From Deltaproteobacteria bacterium (GTDB lineage Bacteria > Desulfobacterota > WTBG01 > CAIYCZ01 > CAIRTM01), in contig JAJRXD010000131.1 in NCBI GenBank assembly GCA_024276465.1, positions 1 through 41,620 on the forward strand: DNA of 41,620 nt. Direction: 5' to 3'. Every line of letters begins with the position of its first letter. Position 1 is the stretch's first letter. The notes under the pieces were generated by a model that was not told where the DNA came from, searched no databases, and was given only the letters and a program-made list of their open reading frames with translations. Position numbers and translations under genes: made by a program. This document shows, piece by piece, positions 32,633 through 41,591 of the stretch.

Positions 32633-32954
32633 TTGTTCCTCCTTCTTTATTAAAGTTAATTATTGTTGTCCGAAGACACCATATAGATATATATATTTGG
32701 TTCTCATAAATCCTTTTACTTTATCACTTTAATAATTTTTTGTCAATCACATTTGTCCACCAAAATCCACTGCCTAAATTTAAAGTTACCCTATTCATAA
32801 GAATACAGAGCTGTTTTTTTCAAAATCAGATCCGATTCAGCAACAGTGCTTCAAAACAGAGCAATTACTCCTCTCAAACACGAAATCAAAACGTACCTCT
32901 GCTATGCGAGTAACAGGCAGTTTGAATTTTTCTATTAAACCTCTTTTTTACTTC
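32633..32954. other. Non-coding spacer between c554-like gene and the IS1380 remnant
   Basis: AT-rich, no ORF. The part next to 32632 holds the SD of the c554-like gene and presumably its promoter. The other part should contain one end of the IS1380-type element, but I could not identify its terminal inverted repeat. Confidence 0.5.
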
Positions 32955-34489
32955 TTAACCGGATGGAACAGGCACCATCATGGATATCCTTTTGCGTGCC
33001 TCGATCAGCAACTCAAGAGATGGATGATTCCTGGTTAAACGAATTATCAGACTACGTGAGCGCTTTACTATACGTCCAGGCAACTTGATAAATGAAAAGT
33101 TTTGCCCAATGCCTGTGTCTTCATTATCCCGTTCAGGTTGTGCGTAATAATCATTATCCACCACCATGCCGCATTCTCTCCAAAATCTCCACTTGGAAGT
33201 TTCCCGCCAGCTAAATCATGTTTCATCACTGAATGAACTTCTTCACTTTTGCCACAACGCTCATGATGCCAACTTATCAGCTTGCCCCCTTCCCAGTCCA
33301 TGTTCGTAACCATACCAAACAGCTTATACTTCTTGTCCTCTATATCCATTGTTTGAAAGGGAAATTGCACTTGTTGTTCCATTCCAGGCAGGGGCAACTG
33401 TACGCTCATTTTTTCCCTCTTTGCCAGATATCTATACTCAGGTCCTTTCTTACTATGCCCGATGGTATTTGGCACAAAACACACTTCTGCCCATTGTGTA
33501 CTGGTTTTGTACTTCTTACCATCTACCATCTTGTATAATGGCTTCCACTCAGACTCTTCAACCTCTGCCACAGCTTTCTTGAATCCCGGTGTGACATTAC
33601 AACCTATTGCAAATTCAATACGGCCAAATCTCCGGTTTTCGGCCATCTCACAATACTTTAACATATTATGCTGATACCCGGCAGTATCTGACCTTATTTG
33701 CAGATTCTCTACTGTCTCAGGCAAATATCCCAATGCATCTTTTAATACCCTCAACTGTTCATATCCTGCCGGTACGTTGCCATCCCTGAACTCGGTATGC
33801 AGTATTATTTCCTGTTCTGCCCACCAGGTGTTTATCGGCTGGTATGACTTGTAGCCTTTATAGCAGTAAAGACTTTGCTCTTTATTTGTTGCTACTACTG
33901 TTGCATCCATATCCAGAGTTGCTGTTTCTTCAGGGTTTTGAATATTTGCAAAATCTGCAATATCTTTGTTAATAAAGGACAGGGCTTTTAAATGTTTATT
34001 GGACGCTGGAATAAATGCTTTGCCCTCTTGGCGGTTGTTTTCCTGCTCTGCATCATGGAAAGCCTCAAGATATCTGAATATCGATGATGGTGATGGTACT
34101 GTGTGTGTCCTCTTCTTTCTCCATCTGCTCAATAATGCCCTGCGATCTTTACGTTTGAGTCCGTGCATCTCCGCTTTCTTTACTACCTCACAGAATCCAT
34201 CATCTGCTTCCATAATCCTCATGTCATCTACACAGTCCTCACCTGCCAGATTTAACTGTATCAGGGAAGTTACTATTTGTTCATCCGTCCATCCCTGGCT
34301 GCCTTCCCTGACTTTCAGATGTTTTTGGATCGATTCTCTAAGCCCTGTCTTTTTGGCCAGATCAAGGTATACCGGCAACCCTGCCAGTGCTGTCATCCCG
34401 GTTGTTTTTTCTCTTCTTCGTACTTGAATGGTAATTCGCCTTGTGCCATAATGGTTGCACCTCGTTGGTGATATTGTTTGTTTGCACAT
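32955..34489 (-). mobile_element. IS1380-family insertion sequence, probably inactive
   Basis: Whole transposase region, including the out-of-frame C-terminus. The frame 33068-34489 stops after LGKTFHLSSCLDV. The neighbouring frame down to 32955 continues with FIKLPGRIVKRSRSLIIRL, the usual C-terminal part of IS1380 transposases. Adding one T to the T-run near 33100 joins them. Terminal repeats and target-site duplication were not found by eye. Confidence 0.75.
33068..34489 (-). CDS. IS1380-family transposase, frameshifted near its C-terminus
   Basis: 473 aa as read. An early TGMTALAGLPVYLDLAKKTGL block is followed by the DDE-type core: ATLDMDATVVATNKE (first Asp), IRSDTAGYQ (second Asp), and the late region HERCGKSEEVHSVMKHDL with WWWIMIITHNLN. 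These are typical IS1380 signatures. The final 13 residues are out of frame. The ATG at 34489 has only a weak GGAAG upstream, next to a small hairpin (34502-34515). It lies between a minus-strand cytochrome and the 3' end of the metal efflux operon, with the same orientation as that operon. Confidence 0.85.
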   Translation of the reverse strand: MCKQTISPTRCNHYGTRRITIQVRRREKTTGMTALAGLPVYLDLAKKTGLRESIQKHLKVREGSQGWTDEQIVTSLIQLNLAGEDCVDDMRIMEADDGFCEVVKKAEMHGLKRKDRRALLSRWRKKRTHTVPSPSSIFRYLEAFHDAEQENNRQEGKAFIPASNKHLKALSFINKDIADFANIQNPEETATLDMDATVVATNKEQSLYCYKGYKSYQPINTWWAEQEIILHTEFRDGNVPAGYEQLRVLKDALGYLPETVENLQIRSDTAGYQHNMLKYCEMAENRRFGRIEFAIGCNVTPGFKKAVAEVEESEWKPLYKMVDGKKYKTSTQWAEVCFVPNTIGHSKKGPEYRYLAKREKMSVQLPLPGMEQQVQFPFQTMDIEDKKYKLFGMVTNMDWEGGKLISWHHERCGKSEEVHSVMKHDLAGGKLPSGDFGENAAWWWIMIITHNLNGIMKTQALGKTFHLSSCLDV

Positions 34490-34676
34490 ACATTATATCT
34501 TCCCTGTTATCAGGGGCCAACGAGTTTTTTGCTTTTTTTGATGGTGAATTAAGGTCCAAAAACTGTTTTTATTTTTTTGATAGTAATCTTCTGATGACAA
34601 TATTTAATGTGGGGGGTTGTGCCTTTTATGGATAAACCTCCTAATATAAATGGTTATGCTCAGTCTTGCGATATTA

Positions 34677-37600
34677 TCAAACATGTCTTCTTCCCCACTT
34701 TATGTATAAAACAGGAACCACGATTAAATTCAAGAACGTGGCAGTTAGCAATCCGCCCAGAATTACAATAGACATTGGTGACTGGATTTCGCTCCCCGGT
34801 TGATCAACTGCCAATGCCAGAGGAAGCAGTGCCAGTCCCGTGGTCAACGCCGTCATCAGCACCGGACTCAAACGCTCCATCGAACCTTGTACCACTGCCT
34901 CCAGCGGCGATTTGCCTTCTCTGTCTATCAGATAATTGTAATGAGAAATCATTATAATGCCGGTTCGAACGGCGATCCCGAAAAGTGTGATGAATCCTAC
35001 TAACGAAGCAATGGAAATAATGCCATCTGTAAAGTAGATGCTCACAATGCCACCAATAAGCGCCAGCGGCAAGTTTACCATTACCAAAATTGCCTGACGA
35101 AAATTTCCAAAAGCCATATACAGTATTACAAGGATTGCAATGATGGAAAGCAGGCTCAACAGGGTAACCGTCCGGGTGGCTTCCTTTTCGCTTTCAAACT
35201 GACCACCAAACTCTACATAATACCCTTTTGGAAAAGTGATATTTCGGTCTATTCCGGACCGGATTTCTTCCACAACGCTGTGAAGGTCTCTTCCCGCTAC
35301 ATTTGCCTGAACCACAATTTTTCGCTGGACATTTTCCCGGCTGATATAATTTGGTCCCCTGTCTACAACGATGTCGGCAACCATTTTCAGGAAAATTTTG
35401 GCGCCGGTGGGAGTATCAATAAGACTGTTTCGTATGGCATCCAGGTCCCCTCTGTATTCAGGGGCATAACGGATGATCAGATCATGCCGTCTGTCCTGCT
35501 CAAAGACTTGAGATGCTTTGACCCCCAGGAAGGCGATGTCAATCATTTCATCCATGTCAGCTACACGTAGTCCATGCAGGGCCATCTTCCGGCGGTTAGC
35601 TATGATCCGCACCTGTGGGATATCTGTCTGCTGGTCAACGGATAAATCAACAATCCCTGTCACGTTTCCCATCTGCGTCTTCACCTGTTCCGCCAAACTC
35701 CTAAGCTGATAGAGGTCCTGTCCGAAGATCTTGACCGCAATATTTGCCCTTGTGCCAGACAGCATATGGTCAATACGGTGACTGATGGGTTGCCCAATGC
35801 TGATATTCGTCCCTGGCACGAGGGATAGATCTCGACGCAATTCATCAAGCAGCTGCTGTTTTGAAAGATTGGACAGGTCAATCTGGACTTCCAACTCGTG
35901 GGCATGGGATCCCATCGAATGTTCGTCCAGCTCTGTTCTGCCCGTTCGCCGGGCAGTGGACAGGACAGCGGGATGGGAGAGCAAGATCTCTTCCACCATT
36001 TTTCCGATTTGGTCCGATTCGTCAAGGGATGTTCCAGGCACGGTTGCGACACTTAGATTCAGCGTCCCTTCGTTGAATTCCGGCAGGAATGACCGCCCCA
36101 TAAACGGCAGGAATGCCAGCGTCGTAAGCACCATCAATCCTGCCAAAGCAATAACCCGGTTTTTCCGATGCAAACACAATTCGAGGATGGGTGAATAAAG
36201 CTGCTTGAGTTGGTGAACCAGCCAACCGTCCTTTTTCTGTTTTGCAGAAATGCTTTTCAACAGGTAGGAGCTCAACGCCGGGGTGACAGTCACAGACACC
36301 ATCAGGGACGCAAAGATGGAAACAGCATATGCCAATCCCAATGGTTTAAGCATTCGTCCTTCTATGCCGCTCAAGAAAAAGAAGGGGACGAATACCACAA
36401 TAACAATTGGACTTGCCATTGCAATGGATGATCGGATTTCGGACGACGCATCCGCCACCACATCATAGAATGAACGACGTTCCGGTTCAGGCTTTGCCGC
36501 ATTCTCACGAATACGACGATAGACATTTTCGAGATAGACAATGGAATCGTCTACCAGCACGCCAATGGCAATAGCCATTCCTCCTAAGGTCATGGTGTTG
36601 ATGGACATGTTGAAGACTTTCAACACCATGATAGATACAATGAGCGACAAGGGAATGGCAGTCACTGAAATGATGGTTGTCCGAAAGTTCATCAGGAAAA
36701 TGAACAGGACGAACACCACCAGAATCGCCCCATCCCGCAGTGCCTTCGCCACATTTTGAATAGCCACTTCAATAAAGTCAGCCTGCTTGAAAATATCCGT
36801 GTGCAGGGTAATGTCTGACGGAAGCGAGGGGCGCATCTCTTCCAGAGCTGTTTCGATCTTTCGGGTCAGTTCCAGGGTATTGGCGTCTGGCTGTTTGCTG
36901 ACAACCAGCATAACGCCGTTTTTCTTGTTTATGGATGCCATCCCCAAGCGCGTGGCGGGTGCAATGGTTACCTTTGCCAGATCGCGGATGAGAACAGGCA
37001 CTCTGTTGTGGGTCGTCACCACCGTGTATTCCAGGTCATCCAGCGCCCTGACCCGCCCGATGCCCCGGATCAGATATTCCTGCCCGGAACCCACAAACAC
37101 GCCTCCGGTGGCGTTCACGTTCGATTCGGAAACTGCTTTTAAAATCTGCTGCATACTTAAATTGTATTTTTGAAGCAGATAAGGGTTAATCTGAATTTGG
37201 TATTGCTTCTTTTCACCTCCATAGACCAATACCTGGGCCACGCCTGGGATGGATTGCAATCGACGGCGGATAGTAAAATCGGCAAGGGTGCGAAGGTCCA
37301 TAACCGACGTCGTATTGCCGGTGAGACCCACCAGCATTATCTCTCCCATAATGGATGTAATCGGTGCCAGGATGGGTTGATCCACCCCCTCTGGGATAAC
37401 GTTCTGGATGGATTGAAGTTTTTCGTTCACAATTTGTCTTGCAGTGTATATCTCTGTTCCCCACTCAAATTCCACCCAAATAACAGAAAGACCCTGAATG
37501 GAGTTGGAGCGGACACGCCGGACTCCGGAAGCGCCGTTCACCACTGTTTCAATGGGGAAGGTAACCAGCATTTCCACCTCTTCCGGAGCCATACCGTGTG

Positions 37601-37757
37601 CCTCGGTCATAATTGTCACTGTAGGTGCCGTGAGATCAGGAAACACATCCACCGGCAACTTAACCGTGGTATAGATCCCCACAACAAACAGTCCAATTGC
37701 CCCAATCAGGACAATCAGCCGATTCTTTAAACTGAATTGCATTAATTTATCTAACAT
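34677..37757 (-). CDS. CusA/CzcA-type heavy-metal efflux RND transporter
   Basis: 1026 aa, the usual length for HME-RND pumps. The N-terminal helix leads to KLPVDVFPDLTAPTVTIMTEAHG and APEEVE, a hallmark of CusA/CzcA proteins. TM4 carries the acidic motif GVLVDDSIVYLENVYRR (D403, D404, E410), the proton-relay region, in the double-Asp form. Twelve TM helices in two sets flank two large periplasmic regions. The C-terminus (VILGGLLTATFLNLIVVPVLYIKWG) is standard. It exports metal ions such as Cu/Ag or Zn/Co/Cd through the adaptor and outer-membrane channel encoded upstream. The metal cannot be told safely from sequence alone. Last gene of the operon. Confidence 0.93.
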   Translation of the reverse strand: MLDKLMQFSLKNRLIVLIGAIGLFVVGIYTTVKLPVDVFPDLTAPTVTIMTEAHGMAPEEVEMLVTFPIETVVNGASGVRRVRSNSIQGLSVIWVEFEWGTEIYTARQIVNEKLQSIQNVIPEGVDQPILAPITSIMGEIMLVGLTGNTTSVMDLRTLADFTIRRRLQSIPGVAQVLVYGGEKKQYQIQINPYLLQKYNLSMQQILKAVSESNVNATGGVFVGSGQEYLIRGIGRVRALDDLEYTVVTTHNRVPVLIRDLAKVTIAPATRLGMASINKKNGVMLVVSKQPDANTLELTRKIETALEEMRPSLPSDITLHTDIFKQADFIEVAIQNVAKALRDGAILVVFVLFIFLMNFRTTIISVTAIPLSLIVSIMVLKVFNMSINTMTLGGMAIAIGVLVDDSIVYLENVYRRIRENAAKPEPERRSFYDVVADASSEIRSSIAMASPIVIVVFVPFFFLSGIEGRMLKPLGLAYAVSIFASLMVSVTVTPALSSYLLKSISAKQKKDGWLVHQLKQLYSPILELCLHRKNRVIALAGLMVLTTLAFLPFMGRSFLPEFNEGTLNLSVATVPGTSLDESDQIGKMVEEILLSHPAVLSTARRTGRTELDEHSMGSHAHELEVQIDLSNLSKQQLLDELRRDLSLVPGTNISIGQPISHRIDHMLSGTRANIAVKIFGQDLYQLRSLAEQVKTQMGNVTGIVDLSVDQQTDIPQVRIIANRRKMALHGLRVADMDEMIDIAFLGVKASQVFEQDRRHDLIIRYAPEYRGDLDAIRNSLIDTPTGAKIFLKMVADIVVDRGPNYISRENVQRKIVVQANVAGRDLHSVVEEIRSGIDRNITFPKGYYVEFGGQFESEKEATRTVTLLSLLSIIAILVILYMAFGNFRQAILVMVNLPLALIGGIVSIYFTDGIISIASLVGFITLFGIAVRTGIIMISHYNYLIDREGKSPLEAVVQGSMERLSPVLMTALTTGLALLPLALAVDQPGSEIQSPMSIVILGGLLTATFLNLIVVPVLYIKWGRRHV

Positions 37758-37788
37758 AAGAAAGTCTCCATTTGAGATAGTGAATTAT

Positions 37789-39285
37789 TTAATGTGCATG
37801 TGGATGCCCTATCACTGCGGATGTGGAGGCCAGTTTCACAAGATAACCTCCCCTTGTAACCACCCGTTCCCCTTCTTTAAGACCGCTCAAAATGGCGACC
37901 CGGCCTTTATATAGACTGCCTGTCTCCACTACTTTTCTTTTAAAGGATTCACCTCCCTCTTGGGTGAACACTACATGATGAGCATCGTCATCAAAAATGG
38001 CGCTTTCGGGTACGCATAGAGATGAGGCCACATCAGAAGTGTAAATATCCACTTGTACTGTCTGACCGATTTTCAAGAGATGGTCTTGGTTGGCAATTTC
38101 CAGAAGAATTGGAATAGTTCGACTATCAGAATCAAGCATATTTCCCATACTCAACAGGCGGAATTTGTCACCTTCCACTATGATAGGGGATTTTAGACCA
38201 GGAATGGTGATGGTTGCTCCTTCCGGAGTGTTCATTCTGTAGTAATCCATCTCGAACATATAAACCTTCAGCCAGACTGTGGTTGGATCTACAATGGTCA
38301 TCAGTTTTTGTCCAGCGGCAACCTTCTGTCCCGGCAAGACCGCAACCTCCATCACAATCCCACTGATTGGCGCGCAAAACCGGAATAAGTCAGAATTACC
38401 GGACTGACTGAAAGCCTTATAACCTGAATTCCGGATGAAATAGTTATTTTTGATTTTATCAAACTCCCGGTTTGATATAGCGTTTTTATCTTTCAGCCGT
38501 TGCGCCCGATCATATTCTGTTTTGGCGTATTCATAGGCCAGTTTACGGTCTGTCCAACTGTTGCTGGAGTCTAAAGGTGGCGAAAGGGTAGCAAGAAGTT
38601 GGCCTGATTTTACGCTCCTCCCGGGAATAACCATTGCCTTATTGTCCTCTACATGCAAGAACCCTTCCACTGGAGAGGTGATTTCAGCATATGACGACTG
38701 GCGGGGTATCACTTCGCCTACAGCCTGGATAGATGTTCGGATTGTCTTGATATGCGCCGGTTCAGTGCTAAAGTCAATCTTCCATTGCTGTTCTTTTAAA
38801 AAGGTGATGTCTTCATTGTTGCTTTCTGGCACCGCTTGGATATCTTGAACCGATTCATAGACCACAAAATTTTTAATCTGGAATGATTCGCTCAAGTTGA
38901 GTCCTTCGTATTCTAAGCGGAACTCGTAATTGCCTGCCAGATGCAGTTCCACTATGGGGTTGAAGATCCCTTCCCGCAACAGATGTTGTTGTTCCACCTG
39001 AAAGGTCTGTCCACTTTGATGGCGAAAAATCAGTCTAACCATTCCCTTACGGACTGGCTTAAAATCATCGAGAAACGTAAGGTGGATAACAAATTCCCCC
39101 AATGTAGATTTTAATAGAACAGGATATTCCATAAATAATTCCATCCTGTCTGTCCACTGAGTGACGGAAACGGTTGGCGTTTCTTCTGTATTGGTAGGCT
39201 GACTGGTGTGGTCGTGACTGTTAGTCGAACATCCGGTCATTAACAGACTCCAGGCTATCGCTAAAATAACAATCAAATGTTTCAT
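37789..39285 (-). CDS. RND efflux periplasmic adaptor (CusB/CzcB-type) lipoprotein
   Basis: 498 aa. Lipobox at C19 (LLMTGCST). An N-terminal extra domain of about 150 residues resembles the N-terminal region of some heavy-metal adaptors (LTFLDDFKPVRKGMVRLIF). Then come the usual MFP parts: SYAEITSPVEGFLHV, helical hairpin, FRFCAPISGIVMEVAVLPGQKVAAGQKLMTIVDP, and a C-terminal AILSGLKEGERVVTRGGYLVK. The start is SHDHTS and the end GHPHAH, both His-bearing and possible metal contacts. Its start overlaps the stop of the outer-membrane gene by four bases. It spans the periplasm between pump and channel. Confidence 0.92.
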   Translation of the reverse strand: MKHLIVILAIAWSLLMTGCSTNSHDHTSQPTNTEETPTVSVTQWTDRMELFMEYPVLLKSTLGEFVIHLTFLDDFKPVRKGMVRLIFRHQSGQTFQVEQQHLLREGIFNPIVELHLAGNYEFRLEYEGLNLSESFQIKNFVVYESVQDIQAVPESNNEDITFLKEQQWKIDFSTEPAHIKTIRTSIQAVGEVIPRQSSYAEITSPVEGFLHVEDNKAMVIPGRSVKSGQLLATLSPPLDSSNSWTDRKLAYEYAKTEYDRAQRLKDKNAISNREFDKIKNNYFIRNSGYKAFSQSGNSDLFRFCAPISGIVMEVAVLPGQKVAAGQKLMTIVDPTTVWLKVYMFEMDYYRMNTPEGATITIPGLKSPIIVEGDKFRLLSMGNMLDSDSRTIPILLEIANQDHLLKIGQTVQVDIYTSDVASSLCVPESAIFDDDAHHVVFTQEGGESFKRKVVETGSLYKGRVAILSGLKEGERVVTRGGYLVKLASTSAVIGHPHAH

Positions 39286-40529
39286 TGTTTATCCCCTTTC
39301 CGTGCTGAAAAGTTAACCAGTGTTTGTCCTGTGATTGCCTCCAGTTGAAAGAGGCTTTGGTAATAATTGACCAGTTGTTTGTAAAATGCCTGGATTCCAT
39401 CGGTCTTGATCTGGATTACGTTCAGCATTTCTGTTAAAGACATCCACCCCTCCTGGTAGGATATCAGGATGCTTTCAATCATGTCCTTTTTATTGAAATG
39501 CCTCTCTGCCATTTTCAGTGACATCTCAAGGCTATGGCAGGTAGATACCAGCGTTTCGATCTGTCCCCGTAGTATTTGCTGATATTGTTTTAATTTACTA
39601 TTGGCGATTTTAAGTTCGACCTGCTTTTTCTGTATGGCCGGCTGGTTCCGGTTAAACACCGGCAGGGGAATGGATATACCGGCCAGATAACCATCCTGAT
39701 CCGATTCCAGCTTCTTATAACCGCCAAATAGGTTTAAATGGGGAATCAACCGTCTTCGCTCCATCTGGATTTTGTTTTGGATCGCTGTCTTAATTAATTT
39801 TCGCTGCTGATATCCTGGGGTGTTGGGAATAAATGCCAGATAATTATCTAAGGCGTCTATCTCCACCGGTTGAAAATTGATCTCTGTGAACAATTGAAGG
39901 CGGGCCGATGCATCAATACCCATATCAGCTTTCCACCTGCTTTCCAACCTTCTTGTTGTCCGCTTTATCGCTTGCAACCTGGCGTTGATATTTATCAGGG
40001 TCATCTGAATCAAATGTTGATCAGTGCCGGACAGGGTCCCTTCCTTCAATTGATTCCGTGCCACATCAGATACATTCACAATTATATCTTTTAACCGATT
40101 CATGTGCTCCAACTGCGTTCCCAATAATTTAAGTTTGATGTATCCGCTTTTCAGGTCGCTGAGAAAACGCATGATTCGGTCTTCTTTTTTATATTCTGCC
40201 GAGTCAAGTTGAGCATCCCAACTCCGCTGACGGCTGGCATACACCCATGGCATTTCAATTTGCTTACTCAAGGTAAGGTATTGTTCCATCTGTCCAGCTG
40301 CGTCTTCCTGAGAATAGTTGAATTCGGGATTAGTCCATTGCAGATCCATATTCCGATCGGTTTCGGTTAGTTTATACGTCCGTTTAATAATCTGGATGGT
40401 TGAACTCTGTCTGATCGCAAATTCGACCAATCCTTCAAACTTTATGGTTACTGTTTCACCTTTCAAAATATCTGGTGAAATTATCATTAGTCCAAAACAG
40501 ATGGACCATACAACACCACGAATAGACAT
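39282..40529 (-). CDS. TolC/CusC-family outer-membrane efflux protein
   Basis: 415 aa, signal peptide about 1-24 (ending LKGE). Two repeats of long heptad-like helices: LVEFAIRQSSTIQIIKRTYK, NPEFNYSQED and later KLESDQDGYLAGISIPLPVFNRNQPAIQKKQVEL, the classic NPxL/isiplPvF region of the OEP family. It forms the trimeric outer-membrane channel of the tripartite pump. Its stop overlaps the adaptor start (ATGA on the minus strand), indicating tight co-translation. No lipobox Cys, unlike CusC itself. Confidence 0.9.
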   Translation of the reverse strand: MSIRGVVWSICFGLMIISPDILKGETVTIKFEGLVEFAIRQSSTIQIIKRTYKLTETDRNMDLQWTNPEFNYSQEDAAGQMEQYLTLSKQIEMPWVYASRQRSWDAQLDSAEYKKEDRIMRFLSDLKSGYIKLKLLGTQLEHMNRLKDIIVNVSDVARNQLKEGTLSGTDQHLIQMTLININARLQAIKRTTRRLESRWKADMGIDASARLQLFTEINFQPVEIDALDNYLAFIPNTPGYQQRKLIKTAIQNKIQMERRRLIPHLNLFGGYKKLESDQDGYLAGISIPLPVFNRNQPAIQKKQVELKIANSKLKQYQQILRGQIETLVSTCHSLEMSLKMAERHFNKKDMIESILISYQEGWMSLTEMLNVIQIKTDGIQAFYKQLVNYYQSLFQLEAITGQTLVNFSARKGDKQ

Positions 40530-40603
40530 ATTAGTCCTCCTTATGGAGCGTTTATGGCTTTTATAGATATATTAATGGAAAAAATAAAAAGATCGTGAAG
40601 ACT

Positions 40604-41005
40604 TCAGGAAAAATAAGGCGGACTTCGGGATAGAACCGGGGAAAAGAATTCTTTTTGATGGGGCAGGTATGAATATACCTTATGGATGATATAGGAAAGA
40701 TCTGGTGTGTTTAGAATAACAGCACTTACTGTTGAATACAACGTGGTGGACAAATTTGTTGTTCTTTTTAGTACCAGGCTAAAGGGGGTTGGATCGACGT
40801 CATAATGCTCACTTCCGCTGTGCTGGTGATCATTGGAATGACTGTCGGTATGATTTTCAGTATTGTGATCAATTGGATGGAAGTTAATGATAATCTGAAA
40901 CCCATCCTCGTCATGAGTGTGGTGAAGATGGACGAAGGAACAGATCTGACCCAAACACAAAATCTGGAGAATTAAAATAATCGCTAATGCTTTGGTTTTT
41001 TTCAA
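40604..41005 (-). CDS. His-rich membrane or secreted protein leading the metal-efflux operon
   Basis: About 133 aa from TTG at 41005, chosen because GAGGG lies five bases upstream and the hydrophobic segment (ALAIILILQILCLGQICSF) follows at once. The frame start at 41149 would add about 48 residues that overlap the gene before it. After the hydrophobic segment come HLHHTHDED, and HNTENHTDSHSNDHQHSGSEHYD at about residues 50-75, a dense His/Asp metal-binding stretch. The C-terminal half is not recognisable. It is likely a periplasmic metal-sensing or metal-delivering protein for the pump. The exact metal is unknown. Confidence 0.7.
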   Translation of the reverse strand: MKKTKALAIILILQILCLGQICSFVHLHHTHDEDGFQIIINFHPIDHNTENHTDSHSNDHQHSGSEHYDVDPTPFSLVLKRTTNLSTTLYSTVSAVILNTPDLSYIIHKVYSYLPHQKEFFSPVLSRSPPYFS

Positions 41006-41115
41006 TTTTCCCTCAGTGTAATTACAGATAAATCGGTTAGTATCATAGCCATAGTGAAACCTTCCCTGTCTTATTAATGGGGTTAGGGTCAAGCAATGAT
41101 AATGAGATATGTTAT

Positions 41116-41325
41116 TTAAATTTTCCTGATTACTTCTTTCAGTTTGCAAAGTCGCAGAAGTGTATTCGATATTTGTTTTAGTCCGTCTCTAATTTGAGAA
41201 AGTTTTTCCGTGTCATCAGTTCGGCCCTCAGCATTAGCTATATCTATGGCGGTGTCACATCTCTTCAGTTCCTTATTAAGGATGTCGATTTTTTCGTCAA
41301 TGTTTTCTAAAAAACTATGCGGCAT
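41116..41325 (-). CDS. Small coiled-coil hypothetical protein
   Basis: 69 aa, with GGAGGA eight bases before the ATG. Helical throughout with heptads (IDEKIDILNKELKRCDTAID, LSQIRDGLKQISNTLLRLC), charged, two Cys, no signal peptide. First gene of the minus-strand operon that continues with the His-rich protein and pump genes. A cytosolic coiled-coil or dimerising protein; possibly a regulatory partner, but no DNA-binding motif is evident. Confidence 0.6.
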   Translation of the reverse strand: MPHSFLENIDEKIDILNKELKRCDTAIDIANAEGRTDDTEKLSQIRDGLKQISNTLLRLCKLKEVIRKI

Positions 41326-41591
41326 AATCTATCCTCCAAAAATGTTTTTTCGTTGCCAGAGAACAGGTGATGGGAGTTATGACAAGCTTAAATTGAAAAC
41401 AAAATCATACGCCCCCACTGCTTTTTTCAGTTACGATTACTTCAATAAATTCAATCCATATTGAATAAATAAATATTATCACTCTTGTCCAAAAACGGAT
41501 TTTAAAAAAATAAGAAATTGAAAAAGTCCTCCAAATAAGGCACGGTATTTTTACCACTAAAAAAACCAACCAAAAAAGGAGGACTGGAACT
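41326..41591. promoter_or_regulatory. Divergent intergenic region with operator-like palindrome and transposase leader
   Basis: Between the metal operon (minus) and the transposase (plus). attcaat 41449-41455 and attgaat 41460-41466 form a seven-base palindrome with a four-base loop, a possible operator for the efflux genes. The part after about 41485 likely belongs to the insertion sequence: tgtccaaaaacgg may be near its left end. Confidence 0.4.
41525..41585 (+). promoter_or_regulatory. Inverted repeat masking the transposase Shine-Dalgarno
   Basis: agtcctcc (41525-41532) is the exact reverse complement of ggaggact (41578-41585), which contains the GGAGG ribosome-binding site for ATG 41592. 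In mRNA that starts outside the element the two would pair and hide the RBS. This is an established way for insertion sequences to limit transposase made from incoming transcription. Confidence 0.6.

Noticed and set aside
32690-34640. Terminal inverted repeats of the IS1380 element
   Set aside because: Compared both flanks by eye; only short A/T-rich similarities, not enough to call ends.
37170-37730. 186-codon plus-strand ORF opposite the RND pump
   Set aside because: Antisense of the strongly conserved pump N-terminus.
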